Positions 1 to 12,700 of a DNA stretch of 64,000 nt are shown here, piece by piece. Each line of letters starts with the position of its first letter. Within the stretch, counting starts at the first letter, position 1. Location: NCBI GenBank assembly GCA_964036155.1, contig OZ038422.1:11183201-11247200 (forward strand). The letters are read 5' to 3'. The DNA comes from Diploscapter coronatus (Eukaryota > Nematoda > Chromadorea > Rhabditida > Rhabditidae). A program made the translations under genes and the position numbers. The notes under the pieces are model-generated. The model did no database searches. It was not told the DNA's origin and saw only the letters and a list, made by a program, of their open reading frames with translations.

Positions 1-3000
1 TGTATGTGTGTGTTTCTAGTTGAATTGCGCACTTTATGCAAAGAATCGAAAACCTGTCGATGGAAATTGATTTTTCACTCACTTAATCCGACATTTTACA
101 GATTACTATTGTAAAGCTGGACAAAGAGCTACGGTAATCAGAAAAATGACCTAAAATAGACTCTCTCAAAGTATTTTTACTGAATTTTCAATAGAATTTC
201 AAGAATTTTTGGAGATGAATGGTTAGAAATCGGAGTATTCATGATGCGCGCACGACTCTAGCAATTGTTGCATAATAGATTTGAAAGAGAGGGGGGTGGG
301 TGTTTGAAAAGGGAGAGCTCTACTCATAACCTATTTCCTCCTTTCTTTCTCTAATTTCATTATTCCCATTACTATTTCTCTTAGTTTCGAAATCTTTTCC
401 CCCCTTCTAATTTTCTCTTTCTTTGGCGCTGCCAGAATTCATTCACCACAAGTCAGCCTCCGAAGCGGAAGGATGTCATAAACGATACTCAAATGGAAAA
501 GAAGAGAAGAGGGGGCTTAGCGAGGGGTATAAAATAGCCTAATAGCATAGAGGTTAACATGCCGACTTTAGAATTCTAGTCGGGCGATCGATTTTTCCGA
601 AGATCAATATGTTGGCAAAAGTTTCGGTAAAAATATCAAATTACAATGGCAACTTTACGATACAAATTCTAGGTCAAGATGAGTAATTTCCGGCGGTATT
701 TTTCCGGATGAAAAAGGCTAGGAGAGTCCGGAAAAAGCTTCGACGGCGAGCCAACAATATATTTACACACTCTCACTAGCATTTTGTCCGGTGAAAGAGA
801 AGAGGGTTGCGGAAAAAGATGCAAAAATGAAAGGCAATAGGCGAAAAAGTGAGAGAGGAAAATGTGAAATACGACTGGTGACTTGGGTGAATCATTTCGG
901 CAATTGAAATCGAACAAAACGAATGAAAACAAGTACTTTTCGTTTCAGAAAGAAAATAGGACGTTTTCAAAAGGGTATAAAATTTGTTGTGTACAAAGAT
1001 TATGGTCTTACTCGCGCATTACTGAAAAATTCAACTTTTCATTCGATTTTATAGAAAAGAATAGTAAAAATTCTCGACTTTTGCAATTCAAACAGAAACG
1101 CATCATGTTTCCATAACAAAAACTTCTCTGCGAAAGACAATAACATTTTTTTACGATCTCTCACGCTATTCAATTGAAAATATGACAAAAAGTTATATTT
1201 TGGAAAGAAAGAGAACTCTAAAAATTTATTGTTTTGAAATAAAGTCATTTTTATTTTCGAAATCAGAAAAAATCAATCTATTGTTTACAAATTCGAAATG
1301 ACAGCGCGATGAATCGTTTTATATATGGGACGAGATAGGGGAAAAATGGCTATGAGATATGAAACGACTAAATGATAAGCGAGCGAGAGAGAAAATTGTG
1401 ATAATCAACGGAAAATCGGGCAAAATGATAGATTGATCGATTTAACGCTGATTAATCTGACGACCAGGAAAAAAACATGAATTTTCCTGGGGTGAGATAA
1501 AAATATAATTTCAGTTTTAGCCAGAAAAGGCATATTTAGATTTGAAAAACACTCAAAATTCTTTTTCGTCATTCAAATAAGAGGTCCTTTTCTCTATTTA
1601 GTAGTCTTCGAAATGAAGTGCTTGAGAAGAATGAATTTCAGAAAGAAATAAGAAAAAGTAGGAAACTAAAATTTGATCTTCATAGAAGAAAATCGATATT
1701 TTCCATTTGAATGGCTCACTAAAAATCGAAAAGCTAATCCGTTCAGAGATTAGAGAAAATGAAGAGTGAGGCAGAAGAGCAAAGAGAAGCCAAATATGGA
1801 ACTGAAAATAAATAGAAGAGGAAACAGATAGAGAGAAATTATTATGCAAGAATTACATCATTGAAATAATTTTTGATATAAAGTAACCTTGAAAGAGATC
1901 TTTTTCTTCTGAAAATAGATCGAAATTTAGGAATGAACATCCATTCCTAATAAAGCTTTCGCATAGCTCTGTGCTTGTGTCTGCTAAAACAAATCAACAA
2001 AGTTACGCCAAATTAGATAAACCTAGAGAGCGTGCCGTTTGGAGAGACTGGAAAAGATGTTAGACGCATGCTGAAGAATATGAAAATTTGATAGAGTCGA
2101 TAGAGTCGGATTGGGTTAGGAAGGGAGGGAAGGTATGGGTAAATAAAGCATTCCCTCCCTAGCACTTGCGGTATATGCAAATGGGGTGGCTTTCTGCGCA
2201 ATCTTTGTATCTCTAAATTTTTCTTTTCCAATGCTGTTTCGCATACTCCAATTCTTTTCTCACTTCATTTCTCCCCAATTTCCATCTTTGTTCCCTCTAA
2301 TTTCCTCCTACTCTCTCATCAAGCTTCATCTTCACCAACCCCCATGATGCAATTAAGCGCCCAGGCCTATTGACTGGCACTAATTAGGACAGAAGAATGA
2401 ACAATGCCAAGAGAATATGCAAATTTAGGAGACGTGAAAGAAATCGAGAAAGAAAAATAGCATGCTAATTTAAAGAGCCTAAAAGAAGCAGAGTATGAAT
2501 TCCGAGAAAACTTGGCACAAATGGAAAAATAACTGGGGCACTAGGTATAGAATCCCAGGTTATTTTGAAGTTTCCCAGTGGGGAAAACAGAATCAGATAG
2601 GTAAAAATGGAGAATTTCTTTGAAGCTTTCTATTGGAAATAAGCGATGAAATAGAACGTTTTTAGGGAAGTAAAAAATTTTGTCGAAGTTCCAAAGGATA
2701 ACCTCGTCTCTATGGCGATATCTTGGGTCTCAAAGAATCTGAGGCTAAAGTTCAAAGGAGAGTAAATTAGAGAGGGATTCAGAAGGAAGTTAGGCAGCAA
2801 AAAATCCATAAGTTCTTGGGGTTAGACAGGAAGAGGTATTTGTTATTTGGCTTTCATTACTCTTTCTCCCTAGTTATATTTTCTTCATCCAAATTCTATC
2901 TAGATTAGGGATAAAGAGTAAAAAATAAATATTGAATTTAGAAAACAAAAACAACGACAGAGATAAAAGAAAAAGCAAAAATCTTTGTTCAAATCTTCAT

Positions 3001-4843
3001 TTGGATATCCTGACTTCTCTAATCTCTCCTAAAATATGCCACTCTTTCGCTCGTATCTGCTCATTTTCGTGTAAGTTGGTTGGACCAAGTGGGTTCAAAT
3101 TGAATTCTCAACGAAACTTTGCAAACCCCCTTTAAAGGATATCCGCATAAGAGATATATGGGATCTCAAAAGACCAGCCAAATCGAATTCAAAAAATACA
3201 TTTTCTCATATTTTTGGACTACTATACATAAAGCGAAAAAATAAACAATAAAAAGCCGAACTTGAAGTTTAAGACTAAAAAATAAAGTTCAAACGCGTAA
3301 TTTCCAGTCTCTCATGCATAGATAATAAGTGGATTTTGAAGTGAAAAAGAGCGCAGTGCCTTGTGAAAAACAACGAGAATGAAAATCAATAGGAACGACT
3401 TTGATAAGGCATTGGCGCCGATCATTAATTTAGGAAGTTTTAAAACTCGATGCTTGTAATAAGCCGGAAGTTGGAAATTTCGAAGTTCGATAAGGTTTAC
3501 ACATCTAATCAGGGGTGTACAAACATTGAATTTTGGATTTGCGCTTGCGTTGTGAAAAGTACCCAAAAAAGTGCGTTTTGCGTTAGAATTATTTAATAAC
3601 GCACTATTTTTGTACACTCCTGTATCTGATGAATCGATTTGAGAATAAAGGTCTTCAATTAAATTCGGATCTATTGAAACTGGAATATGATTCTTTTAAA
3701 CTTAACACGAATTAGTGCTGAATTTCATATGAACTGGAAAGATTTAGGTACTAGTGAATTCTTGACAAACAAAATTCGAACCGAGTGAAAGGGGTTGTGC
3801 GGTATTAATTTCAGACCTAAATCCATACTACCGGGAAATTAATATGTGCGCGACGCATAGACCATAGTGAATAGAGGAGAGCGGAAAGAAGGAAAAGGAG
3901 AGGGAATAAATTGCCAGGAGCGGAATATTATGATGGAACACAACAGACAACGGATATAAGACCCGGGGATTAAGAGCGGGCAAAATAGACGCGGGTCAGA
4001 AATGGAGAAAATCCTAGAGCAGAGAAGACATAAGCACGATGTCCTTACATAAATATTAGAGGAGACCCTTTTAGGGAAATGAAGATTACAGCAGGGATTC
4101 CCACCTTCAGCTCCACTAAACTTATTTTGAAAGTGAAGTTTATCTGGAATGTACGGAAGTCAAAACTAAAACTAGTCACCTATCAGAGTTGAAAGAAGTG
4201 AAAGCGAAAGAGAAATGTCTTATGAATCTCATCATAGATGAAATTGAGTTATGCATATGTTAAAGTGAGGGCATTACTTAGGCATACATCAAATTGATGC
4301 TATCTAAGAAACGATCTAGGGTAATCCTAGACAAGCTAATCAAACTGCATGTCACAGAATTGATTTGTATCGAAACATTTCAGCGTTTGGGAATTGCGTT
4401 GACATGAGAGTCCGGAATAAACAAAAGAAGAGTGGCATACATTGTCGTCTCTCTACACACTCGGAATTGAGTGTTCAATCGCATTCCATGTAATTTTCCC
4501 CATTTATGAGTTACTAAAATTTGATAGACACTTGGCGGTGAAGTATCCAGCTGATTGTAATAAGACAAGTCAAGGCTCCGAAATGCTCACAAGATATTGG
4601 CAACCTGAAAGGAACAAATAAAATTGCAAGGAAATAAAAAATAATAAAAAAAGCGAATGACGAACACAAAGTGCGAGTAATGAGAATTTCTTTGAAGAAA
4701 ACCGCTTTGCCATTTGCTCTTTCTATTCTCTTTCTTCCACTCTCTCATTTTCCTTTATCTATTGCTAGTAAATCCCGGACTTACACTGTTGATTTCGATT
4801 TTTTGATTTTTTCTTTCATTTTCGAAAATTATTTTTTTCCAGA
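1..4843. other. Gene-poor AT-rich region
   Basis: I see no coding exon series here. Short open frames are present on both strands, but none shows splice-linked coding or a recognisable domain. The stretch contains purine- and pyrimidine-rich tracts (for example 340-430), a tRNA-like promoter motif near 535-600 and a less AT-rich patch near 2330-2430 with homeodomain- and POU-like sites. It could be intergenic or a long intron of a gene lying mostly outside the window. Confidence 0.5.
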
Positions 4844-6456
4844 ATGGTCAGCAACGTTCTGTACCTCCCGAAGCGGGCTACGCTGCTGATTCGAGGCTCC
4901 GATGCGGTTCCGTTTTTGCAAGCCCTCATCACAAATGATATGAGGTATTTTTTCGTCTTCAAAAAACTTTATTTTCACGAAATTCGATAAATACCAATTT
5001 TATCTTCCAAGAGAATTGTTTTTTAGAAAGAAAAACACACATTTCAGATTTTTTAAACTCTTAAAGAACGAAACAATTAATTTTCTAGGAAAACATCTAA
5101 GTTTTCAGACTACTAGAATCCCGCAAAGGCATATCGGCAATGCTTCTAAATACGCAAGGAAGAATCGTCGAGGACATGCTCCTTTGGAAAAGAGACAACG
5201 AATTGCTGCTCGAGTGCAGTGCGGTTCACAGGCATTTAGTTTTGTTTGTTTTTTATTTAATTTTTATCATTTCAGAGACGACCTCCTCGCTATACTCAAC
5301 AAGTACAAAATGAGGAAGAAGGTAGGAATTTTTAATCAAATTCAAAAGGAAAAAAAGCTTGCTAGAAAAATATCTTGTCCTATTTTTCCTATCATTTTTA
5401 TCAGATTTCAGAGGAAATCCGAGAATTTGTAAAATGTTTTAAAATGATTGAAGACAGGAATATATATTTTTTAATTTAAAAAATAATTTCCAGGTGGAAA
5501 TCGAAAATTCGCCCGATCGGGTCTTCTTCATTCCTGGAAAGAACGGCGGTGATCTACCCGACCCTCGACTTGCTGATTTCGGATGCAGACAGTATTCTTC
5601 CACAAGTGATGAAGGCCAGCTGAAAGATGGTATTTGTTCATTCTTGAAAAGAGGTCTTTGTTAAAAGACCATTTTCAGGAACAGACACCTACAATCGACT
5701 CCGATTCGAAATCGGACTATCGGAGGGGCCTGAAGAGCTTGCGAATATGCTACCTTTTCAGGTTAGAAAAGATTCAACGTTTTTAAAAGATGATCTAAAA
5801 TTTGCTGAAAGATCATTTTTCAGGCGAACGCTGATCTCTTCAAAATGGTCTCCTTTGACAAGGGCTGCTATATCGGACAGGAGTTGACGGCAAGGACGGC
5901 TAATACTGGTATTTTTTTTTTTTCTAATTTCGAATTTCATTCGAGAGAATATTCAAAGTTTGTTCTTGTAAAAATGGATTTTGAAATTTTTTTCAGGAGT
6001 AATTCGAAGAAGAATTTTGCCATTCTATGCAGAAGCAAAGGTCTCCGGCGAGGTGAAACACGGCGAAAATTCGGTTGGGAAGGTGAGAATTGTATTATTT
6101 CTTGACATTTAAAGGTTTCTAAGTAGTTCAACTTTCGAAGAAAGTGCAAATGTGAAGTTTTTAGGTTTTGAACAGCGACTCGAAGGGCGGACTGGCGATT
6201 TTCCAGTTGAACTCGTTCAGCAGGCCTTTGACGGTAGGAGGCGTGCCAGTCAAACCGTTCAGGTATAATTTTGATACCTGATGCCCGAAAATGCTAATTT
6301 TAATAAGAATATTAGCATGCTTTTATTTTGATACATTTCAAAGTTTGGATACTTTCTTTCGCTTCCGGGAAACAAGATAAAATTTTCAGACCCTCTTGGA
6401 TGCCGGAAAAGATCATTTTGAATTACGAGAAACGCACCAGCTTGACGGACGATTGA
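4844..6456 (+). CDS. iba-57: IBA57-family mitochondrial Fe-S cluster assembly factor
   Basis: A folate-binding GcvT/YgfZ-like protein expected in the mitochondrial matrix, where the family helps mature [4Fe-4S] proteins. Nine exons give 274 residues: 4844-4944, 5109-5231, 5276-5321, 5494-5629, 5679-5761, 5824-5908, 5997-6082, 6165-6262 and 6390-6456. All phases close. The family signature KGCYIGQE is visible with its Cys at about residue 178. The start follows directly after a TTTTTTCCAG acceptor, which suggests trans-splicing onto the first coding exon. Intron 2 (5232-5275) must begin with GC instead of GT to keep the frame. A poly(A) signal follows at 6688. Family identity is strong. No obvious mitochondrial presequence was seen beyond the hydrophobic, basic N-terminus. 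Confidence 0.88.
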
Positions 6457-6687
6457 AATGGCACTTTTCGTTAAAGTTTAGCGTGAATGCTAATTTGCAG
6501 AAAATTAGCTACTTTAGACTAGTGGCTTAGCTTTAAATAGCAGAGATTTCCCGAGTCTTTCATGCACTTATCAAATTCAGTTTTGCTCAAATATACCGAG
6601 TTTATCACGCCATATATGCTACCTTTAGTTATAGATTTGCTTGAACCTGTTTTTATCTGAGCGAAGGTATTTTGAAGTGCCTTGAAA

Positions 6688-6693
6688 AATAAA
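6688..6693 (+). terminator. AATAAA poly(A) signal for the IBA57 gene
   Basis: A canonical AATAAA lies 232 bases after the IBA57 stop codon and well before the next gene. Confidence 0.6.
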
Positions 6694-6699
6694 CTTATC

Positions 6700-7078
6700 G
6701 ATTTGTTTTATTTATTTTTTTAGAAAGTAATGGTTTTTAACCCCCAGAAAAGGTATTTTATTCAATTTTCTTTCGGTCGTTTTCTATTATATGCTTGTAA
6801 TGTAACGTAAAGGCAGCATTATTTGCCCCTGCGTCTCTTCCCTGCAATTCCCCTACTCGCCTTTCTTTTCCCTTCTCTAATCTCCTTTCCTCTCTTCATT
6901 TTCTCTACTCTTTTCCCTTCCTCTGTAAAACTTTATGCTTCGTGTCGACTGATTCTTCCAGAGAATTTCATCAATTGCTCGATTTTGAGGACTTTTGCCT
7001 CAAAATATTTCAGAAACGAACTCGCTAATCGTGAAAATATCGATTTTTTATTTATCGGTGAAAATCGGTCGATTTCAG
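6700..7078. promoter_or_regulatory. Intergenic region with a long pyrimidine tract upstream of NOB1
   Basis: No gene is seen between IBA57 and NOB1. About 6825-6925 is a strongly C/T-rich tract on the plus strand, which may be promoter or leader sequence for NOB1. This reading rests on composition only. Confidence 0.3.
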
Positions 7079-9530
7079 ATGTCCGGAAAGCCGCAGGAAA
7101 AACCGGTTCGACACTTAGTCCTCGATTCTTCGGCAATTATTGAGGGATTCAATCTGCATGTAAGTCCAAACTTTAGTCGAGGATAATTCAAAACTATCTA
7201 AACTTTAAACATAAAAAATCGAGAAAGAAAAATTTCGAAATTGGAAAACATGACCAACGTTATCACCTTTTTCTGCAAGACTCATGACGCAAATGGCATT
7301 TGGAGAGAGGTTTTCAGAAAGACTTTATTTTCTGAGTCAGCCTTCAAAATTTTGCAAACTTGGTCAACTTACTATATCTTTTCTTTCAAAAAATGACTCT
7401 TCAAAAGAATATAAAATTGGCATAAAAGTTTTTGTTTCACTAGATTTTCCCTCAAATTGACTTTTCAGAACCTCGCCGAGAAATTCTACGCTCCTTACGA
7501 TGTGCGTCCCGAGTTGGTCTCTGCGAAAGCGAAGAAAAATTTCGAAATGCTACCCTTCGAGGTCGAATTCAGGGAGCCGACTACGACGGCTTTGAAAGCG
7601 GGTAAATTTGATCAAAATCCAAAAAATATTTTTTTAAATTTAGAAATGATGGAAAAAAGTAAATTTTCTGAAAGAAATGATAAAATAGCAAATATGTTTT
7701 TAATTTTCAGTTTTCGACGCGGCGAAGAAAATGGGTGAGTTCAAGTCGTTGTCGCTGCACGATTCCAGGGTAATCGCCTTGACCTACGATCTCACCAACG
7801 AATTCATCAAGAAGCAGGAACTGACTGAGGTAGTTTTTATTTAATTTGGGATTTTTTACTTTGAATTTTAAAATATTCTTAAAATAGAAAAATGACTATA
7901 ATCATTTGAAAAATTTCTAAACTTAAAGATGCCCTTATTCGAAGAAAAAGTTTCAGCCCTCACCCTCCGATATCAAAGAAGTCGAATCCGCTCTGGCAGA
8001 TATGAGAGTTGAAAATAAGGCAGAAAATTCTTCAAATGGAAAAGAAAACGGGAAATCTGAAGAAGATGGAGATTCTGAATCTGAAGAAGACGAAGATGAA
8101 AGTGAGAAGGAATTGGAAAATGGAAGAATCAACAATCTGCCGGAAGGATTCTGCGAGGCGGTAATTTTTTAAATGATTATAAGATAAAATAGTAATTTCC
8201 TTCCAAATATTTTAAAATTTTCTATTAAAGAACATAAAAATCACTTATTAAAATTTCGAGAATTAAAAAAAATGGAAATATTTTCAGTCCGATTCGGACG
8301 ACGAAAAGGGCTGGATCACTAAGGACAACTTGGCGGCTGCACTCAGGAAGATTGGCGCATTTGAGATCGAGGAAAACATGGAAGTGGCCTGTCTGACGAA
8401 GGACTTCGCCCTGCAGAATCTACTGCTGGCTATGGATTTGAGACTCGTGTCACTGCATGGTTAGCTGGATTTTTTTTTTTTTTTTTTTTAAATTATATAA
8501 AGGTCAACAAGTTTTTTCCTAAACCTGACCTGATAAAAATTATACTTCGAAAAAATTAGGAAATTTAGAAATCTTGAGGATAGGGGAAAAGATAGTCTCA
8601 TTTGAGTCTTCTTTATTTTCCCAAAGCCTCCTAAATAGGACGCAGTTTTGAAGAATTAGTCCTGACTCAGCGTAAAAATGACTTTTACAGGCTACCGCAT
8701 CAAGAAGATCAAATCGTACGTTCTGCGATGCCGCGCCTGCATGAACACGACCAACAATATGGAGAAGGAGTTCTGCCCCAGTTGCGGACACAAAATGCTC
8801 CACAAGGTGCGGCATTTCTGGGTTATTGTAAAATATTGATTTTCCTTGGCCTCCTGTATTCCACACCCGTTTTTTCCTACCTCTTTTCTTGACTTTCTCA
8901 TAAAAAGTGAGTGCAGACTACAGAAGGCCATTTTTCTTGATTTTTAAATAAATTTTCCTACAAAAATTACAGTAATCGCTCAAAAATGTTGTATTTTCAG
9001 TGTGCAGTTACGGTTGAGGAAGACGGTACTCAAACTGTTCATGTGAACTGGCAGAGACTCAACTGCAGACGGGGCCTCAAGTACCACATCAAACCTGTGA
9101 AGGGAGGCAAACATGCGGTAGAAATTGAATATTTGAAAAGTATGAAAAATATATTTTTTCAGATGGACGAAAAGCTCTTCGAAGACCAAAGGATGCCCCA
9201 GAATCGTGAAGCAAAACTTCGCGCAGATCCAATGTGCGACAGCCCCTTTAAAATGCACGACACTCAGTCGAAGTGAGAAACTTAAAAATAAAAATGGGCT
9301 CACAGTAATTTTCACTATCGTCTTTTTTTTTTTTAAATAATTTTCATCCTTTCATCCTGCTATTTTTGAAAAAGTTAAATTTTGCAATGAGACAGCATTG
9401 CAAAATTGAAAAGTACAAACATAAAAAGTTCAGATCGGCCATGCTCGGCATCCGCACCAGGAACAACCGGATGAACCATCGCCGGGGAAATCCGAATGAA
9501 GCGAAACGTGGGATGAGAAAGAAGAAATAA
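7079..9530 (+). CDS. nob-1-like (NOB1): NOB1-like PIN-domain endonuclease (18S rRNA 3'-end maturation)
   Basis: NOB1 makes the final cut at the 3' end of 18S rRNA in late pre-40S particles. Nine exons total 1149 bases and give 382 residues: 7079-7159, 7469-7601, 7711-7829, 7957-8160, 8288-8459, 8691-8806, 9001-9117, 9163-9272 and 9434-9530. The N-terminal PIN domain starts with HLVLDSSAIIEGF, whose Asp (about residue 16) is a predicted metal ligand. An acidic Ser/Glu linker follows (exon 4). A zinc ribbon has Cys pairs at about 250/253 and 265/268. The basic C-terminus contains SAMLGIR and ends in KKK. The ATG abuts a TTTCAG acceptor. The symbol follows the human gene; C. elegans nob-1 is an unrelated Hox gene, so that name should not be transferred. 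Confidence 0.9.
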
Positions 9531-9755
9531 TTTTTTTTTAAATCATATTTTTCAATTCTCTTGTTGGCCTTTTCAAATTTTCTACCTAGAAATTGTTGTT
9601 GTTGAATTTTGTTGTTTTGAAAAATCATATTTTTTCATTTTGTTTAAAATTTTTTTACGAAATTTTGGGGGTTTAAGCCCTTGGATATCTTTTTAATTTA
9701 TATATATATTTTCTAAATAATTTGATTTTTAGGTAATACTCGAAAATTGAAAGAA

Positions 9756-12700
9756 ATGCCATCAGGAGACCAAAATGATCCGCCCAATCAAAATTCGAGT
9801 CAGAATCAGCATGGACAAAACCAGGGTCAGCCAAATCCATTCCGTAAGATTTTCAACCAAGGATTTCATATATTCGGTCTAAATGCGGTCTAATCAATCC
9901 AAAATATGAAACTTAAAAGGTAGAGCACGAAACTAGTGTTTTATCAACTTTTAATCTAAGCTTTAAATCCGGATATGCTGTATATAGGATATATAAATCC
10001 CATATCTTATAGTACGATGTGCGAAATGAAAGGATGGTACAATTGATTTTGAATTAAGAGGCACATGATTTTGAAATTTTACGCGAAAAAGGGTGTGGCA
10101 ACTTGAAATTTGTGATTTGAAAACTGGAACTTTGCAATGAGTCATTCTTCTCATGGCAATTCATTTTGGAGACTTTTGCAGGTGGTTTTCCGCAGCGTTT
10201 CATGCCGAACTTCCCGGGCATGAATCAGCCCCAAAATGGGTCGGGCTCAGGAAACACGCCCCCAAATCCAGCCACATCCAGCCAGAGCACCGCCACTCAA
10301 CCCACCACTACTGGTGGGCTGCCCAATCAGGTAAATAAAAAGCAAAATTGAGCATTCTTACTAAAAATGGTATCAATTACCAAAACTAAAATGGTACAAC
10401 TTTACCGCAAATGGCATCTTCAGGCGACCCAAACCAGTCCCCAGCAACCGTCTCAGCAGCCCTATCATCACCATCCCTACCATCCGCGTCCCACTCAGCC
10501 CAGTCCCAATCAGGCTCCGCCCCCAATGCAGCCCCATTTCCATCAGGTATACCACTTTGTTACCACTTGGAACTAGAGATACCATTAGGTACCACCGCAA
10601 CAACAGCGAGCCCAATTTCCATTCATGGATCCTATTTCGATGGCGGCGAACGTGGCGCTACCATTTGTCAACTACATCACTAATAACGCTGGTAACGGCA
10701 CTGTTCAGAATCCGTTCGGCTTCCCCATGCAGCCGATGAATGTAACACCAATGCCACAGCAGCATGTAGTGATTTTTTTATGTTTAAAAATAATTCTAAA
10801 AGGACATTTTCTTCTACAGATTTTCTTTTCGATTTGTTAGAACCTTGAACAATTATGGATTTTTTAAAAGAACAGCTATTTTGTTCGAGATTTATAATGA
10901 AAAAGATGCATTTTTGTTTTCCGGAAGAATATTTTGCTAAGAACTATTTTCTTATTGTTAAAGAGGGCAAGATTCAAGTTTTCAGGCTCACGCTTCAAAC
11001 CAAATACCTTTCGGCGGTCTGAGATTCCCCCAGTCTGCGTCGCAATTCCAGCAACAGCAACAGGCTCAGCAGGTAAAAATACTGAACTGCGAAACCTTTA
11101 GACTCCGGCCTTAATTAACTTTGCATATGAAATTGGACTTCAAAATTAACTTAGTTTAAAATCTGCCCCTAAAAACCAATTTTCAGCCTCCACCCCCGAA
11201 TGACGTGTTCATGGCCTATCAGCCTCCGTCGGCATCGGGATCGGGGCCAAATGGGCAAAATCTGAACTCTCAGCAGAATTTGCCGCCTCAGCAAAATCAT
11301 CAGAACCCGCATCAAAATCAGCCACATGTTCACTACTTCCACCCGCAGGGCCACCACCACATTCACGTTCATGCCATACCGGTATTTTATTTTTTGTTTT
11401 CAAAATCATTCCTATCCCCCCCTTCTTTAAAATTATCCTAAACTCTACCTTTCGTTTCAAGATGAATGAAAAATATTGAAATTTTGTAAGACGAATTACA
11501 CTTTGTTTAGATTATAAAAATGGAAAAAAGACAAATTTTTTTCAGCGTCCCCCACCCAATCAGATGCATTCTAATTTCAACCCGCCCTCCGCGGCTTTTC
11601 CCCCCACCCCGATCTTGTACCCACTGCTCCACATGCCCCCGCACGCATCCGTCTCCGCACACGGGAACATGCCTGCTAACGGACAGCAGCCTGTCCATCA
11701 GAACATGCAGAACATGAACGGCCAACAGCAGCAGCAACCGGGATTTCATGTTCATCATCAGGTTAGGAAAAGACTTCTTGTTCTTATTGTGAAATATTTT
11801 CACATTTTAGAAATTGATGAAATTTGATGAAAATCTTATTGAAAGAAAGTCAAAGGGGAGGCACTTTGAGAAAGTGGTGTTGCTAAAAAAAACTCGATTA
11901 AAGACCTCATTTGAAAATGGTACTTATAAATTTGATGGAGCCAGCGAAAAATCTACTTCGAAGGAAAAAGACGTTTTTATTAAAAGCTTAATATAAATAA
12001 ATTACGCTTTTTTTATTTCAGGTGTTCCATCCGCACGGTCTTCAGGTGCATTTCAACGTGTCCGGAGCGCACCCTCATCATCATGGGCCTCCACAAGATA
12101 CGCCCCATGCGGCTTCCGGGTCTGAACAATTCGGACAGAATCAGCCGAGCGATGAAGTACAGCAAAATCAACAACAGTTGCCAAGACCTCAGGTAAAATT
12201 GGATTGTCCTTAACTAGTGAGACTTTTAAAGGGTGTACTTAATGAGGCTTGGATAAAGCGATGTCGATTTTTAAACTGTTTTCTGAACAAGCTGTCCTAA
12301 CTCACATAATTTTAAAAAGCCATCCTCTCAGTAAATGATGTTGTCTAAGAATAATTATCTATCTTTTTTTTCTTCATTTTTCAGGACTTGTCGTATTATA
12401 TACACCGACATCGTCTGTACTACTAGACACCGAATTTTAGGGCGAGAGAGTGTAGGCAAAGGGGAGAAATAGGAAAAAAAAACAAAAGGGCCGGCTGTCT
12501 TTTACAGCCAGTGTGCGGTATTCCGGCGGTGTATAATATAGGTGGCCATTTTTCAGCCGGTACGTCGTGGCTTCAACTCTGATCATCATCATCATCGATT
12601 GATCCAGTTCGGTGTCAATCCGCCAATGCAAGTGTTCCCGCACAACATCCCTCGACCCGTCCCGCAACAGTTCCGCCCCATGCCTCATCAACAGCCACAG

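Noticed and set aside
5016..5432. 138-codon plus-strand frame
   Set aside because: It crosses two introns of the IBA57 gene in the wrong frame.
9963..10154. 63-codon minus frame upstream of RING exon 2
   Set aside because: Lies in an intron, antisense, with no coding character.
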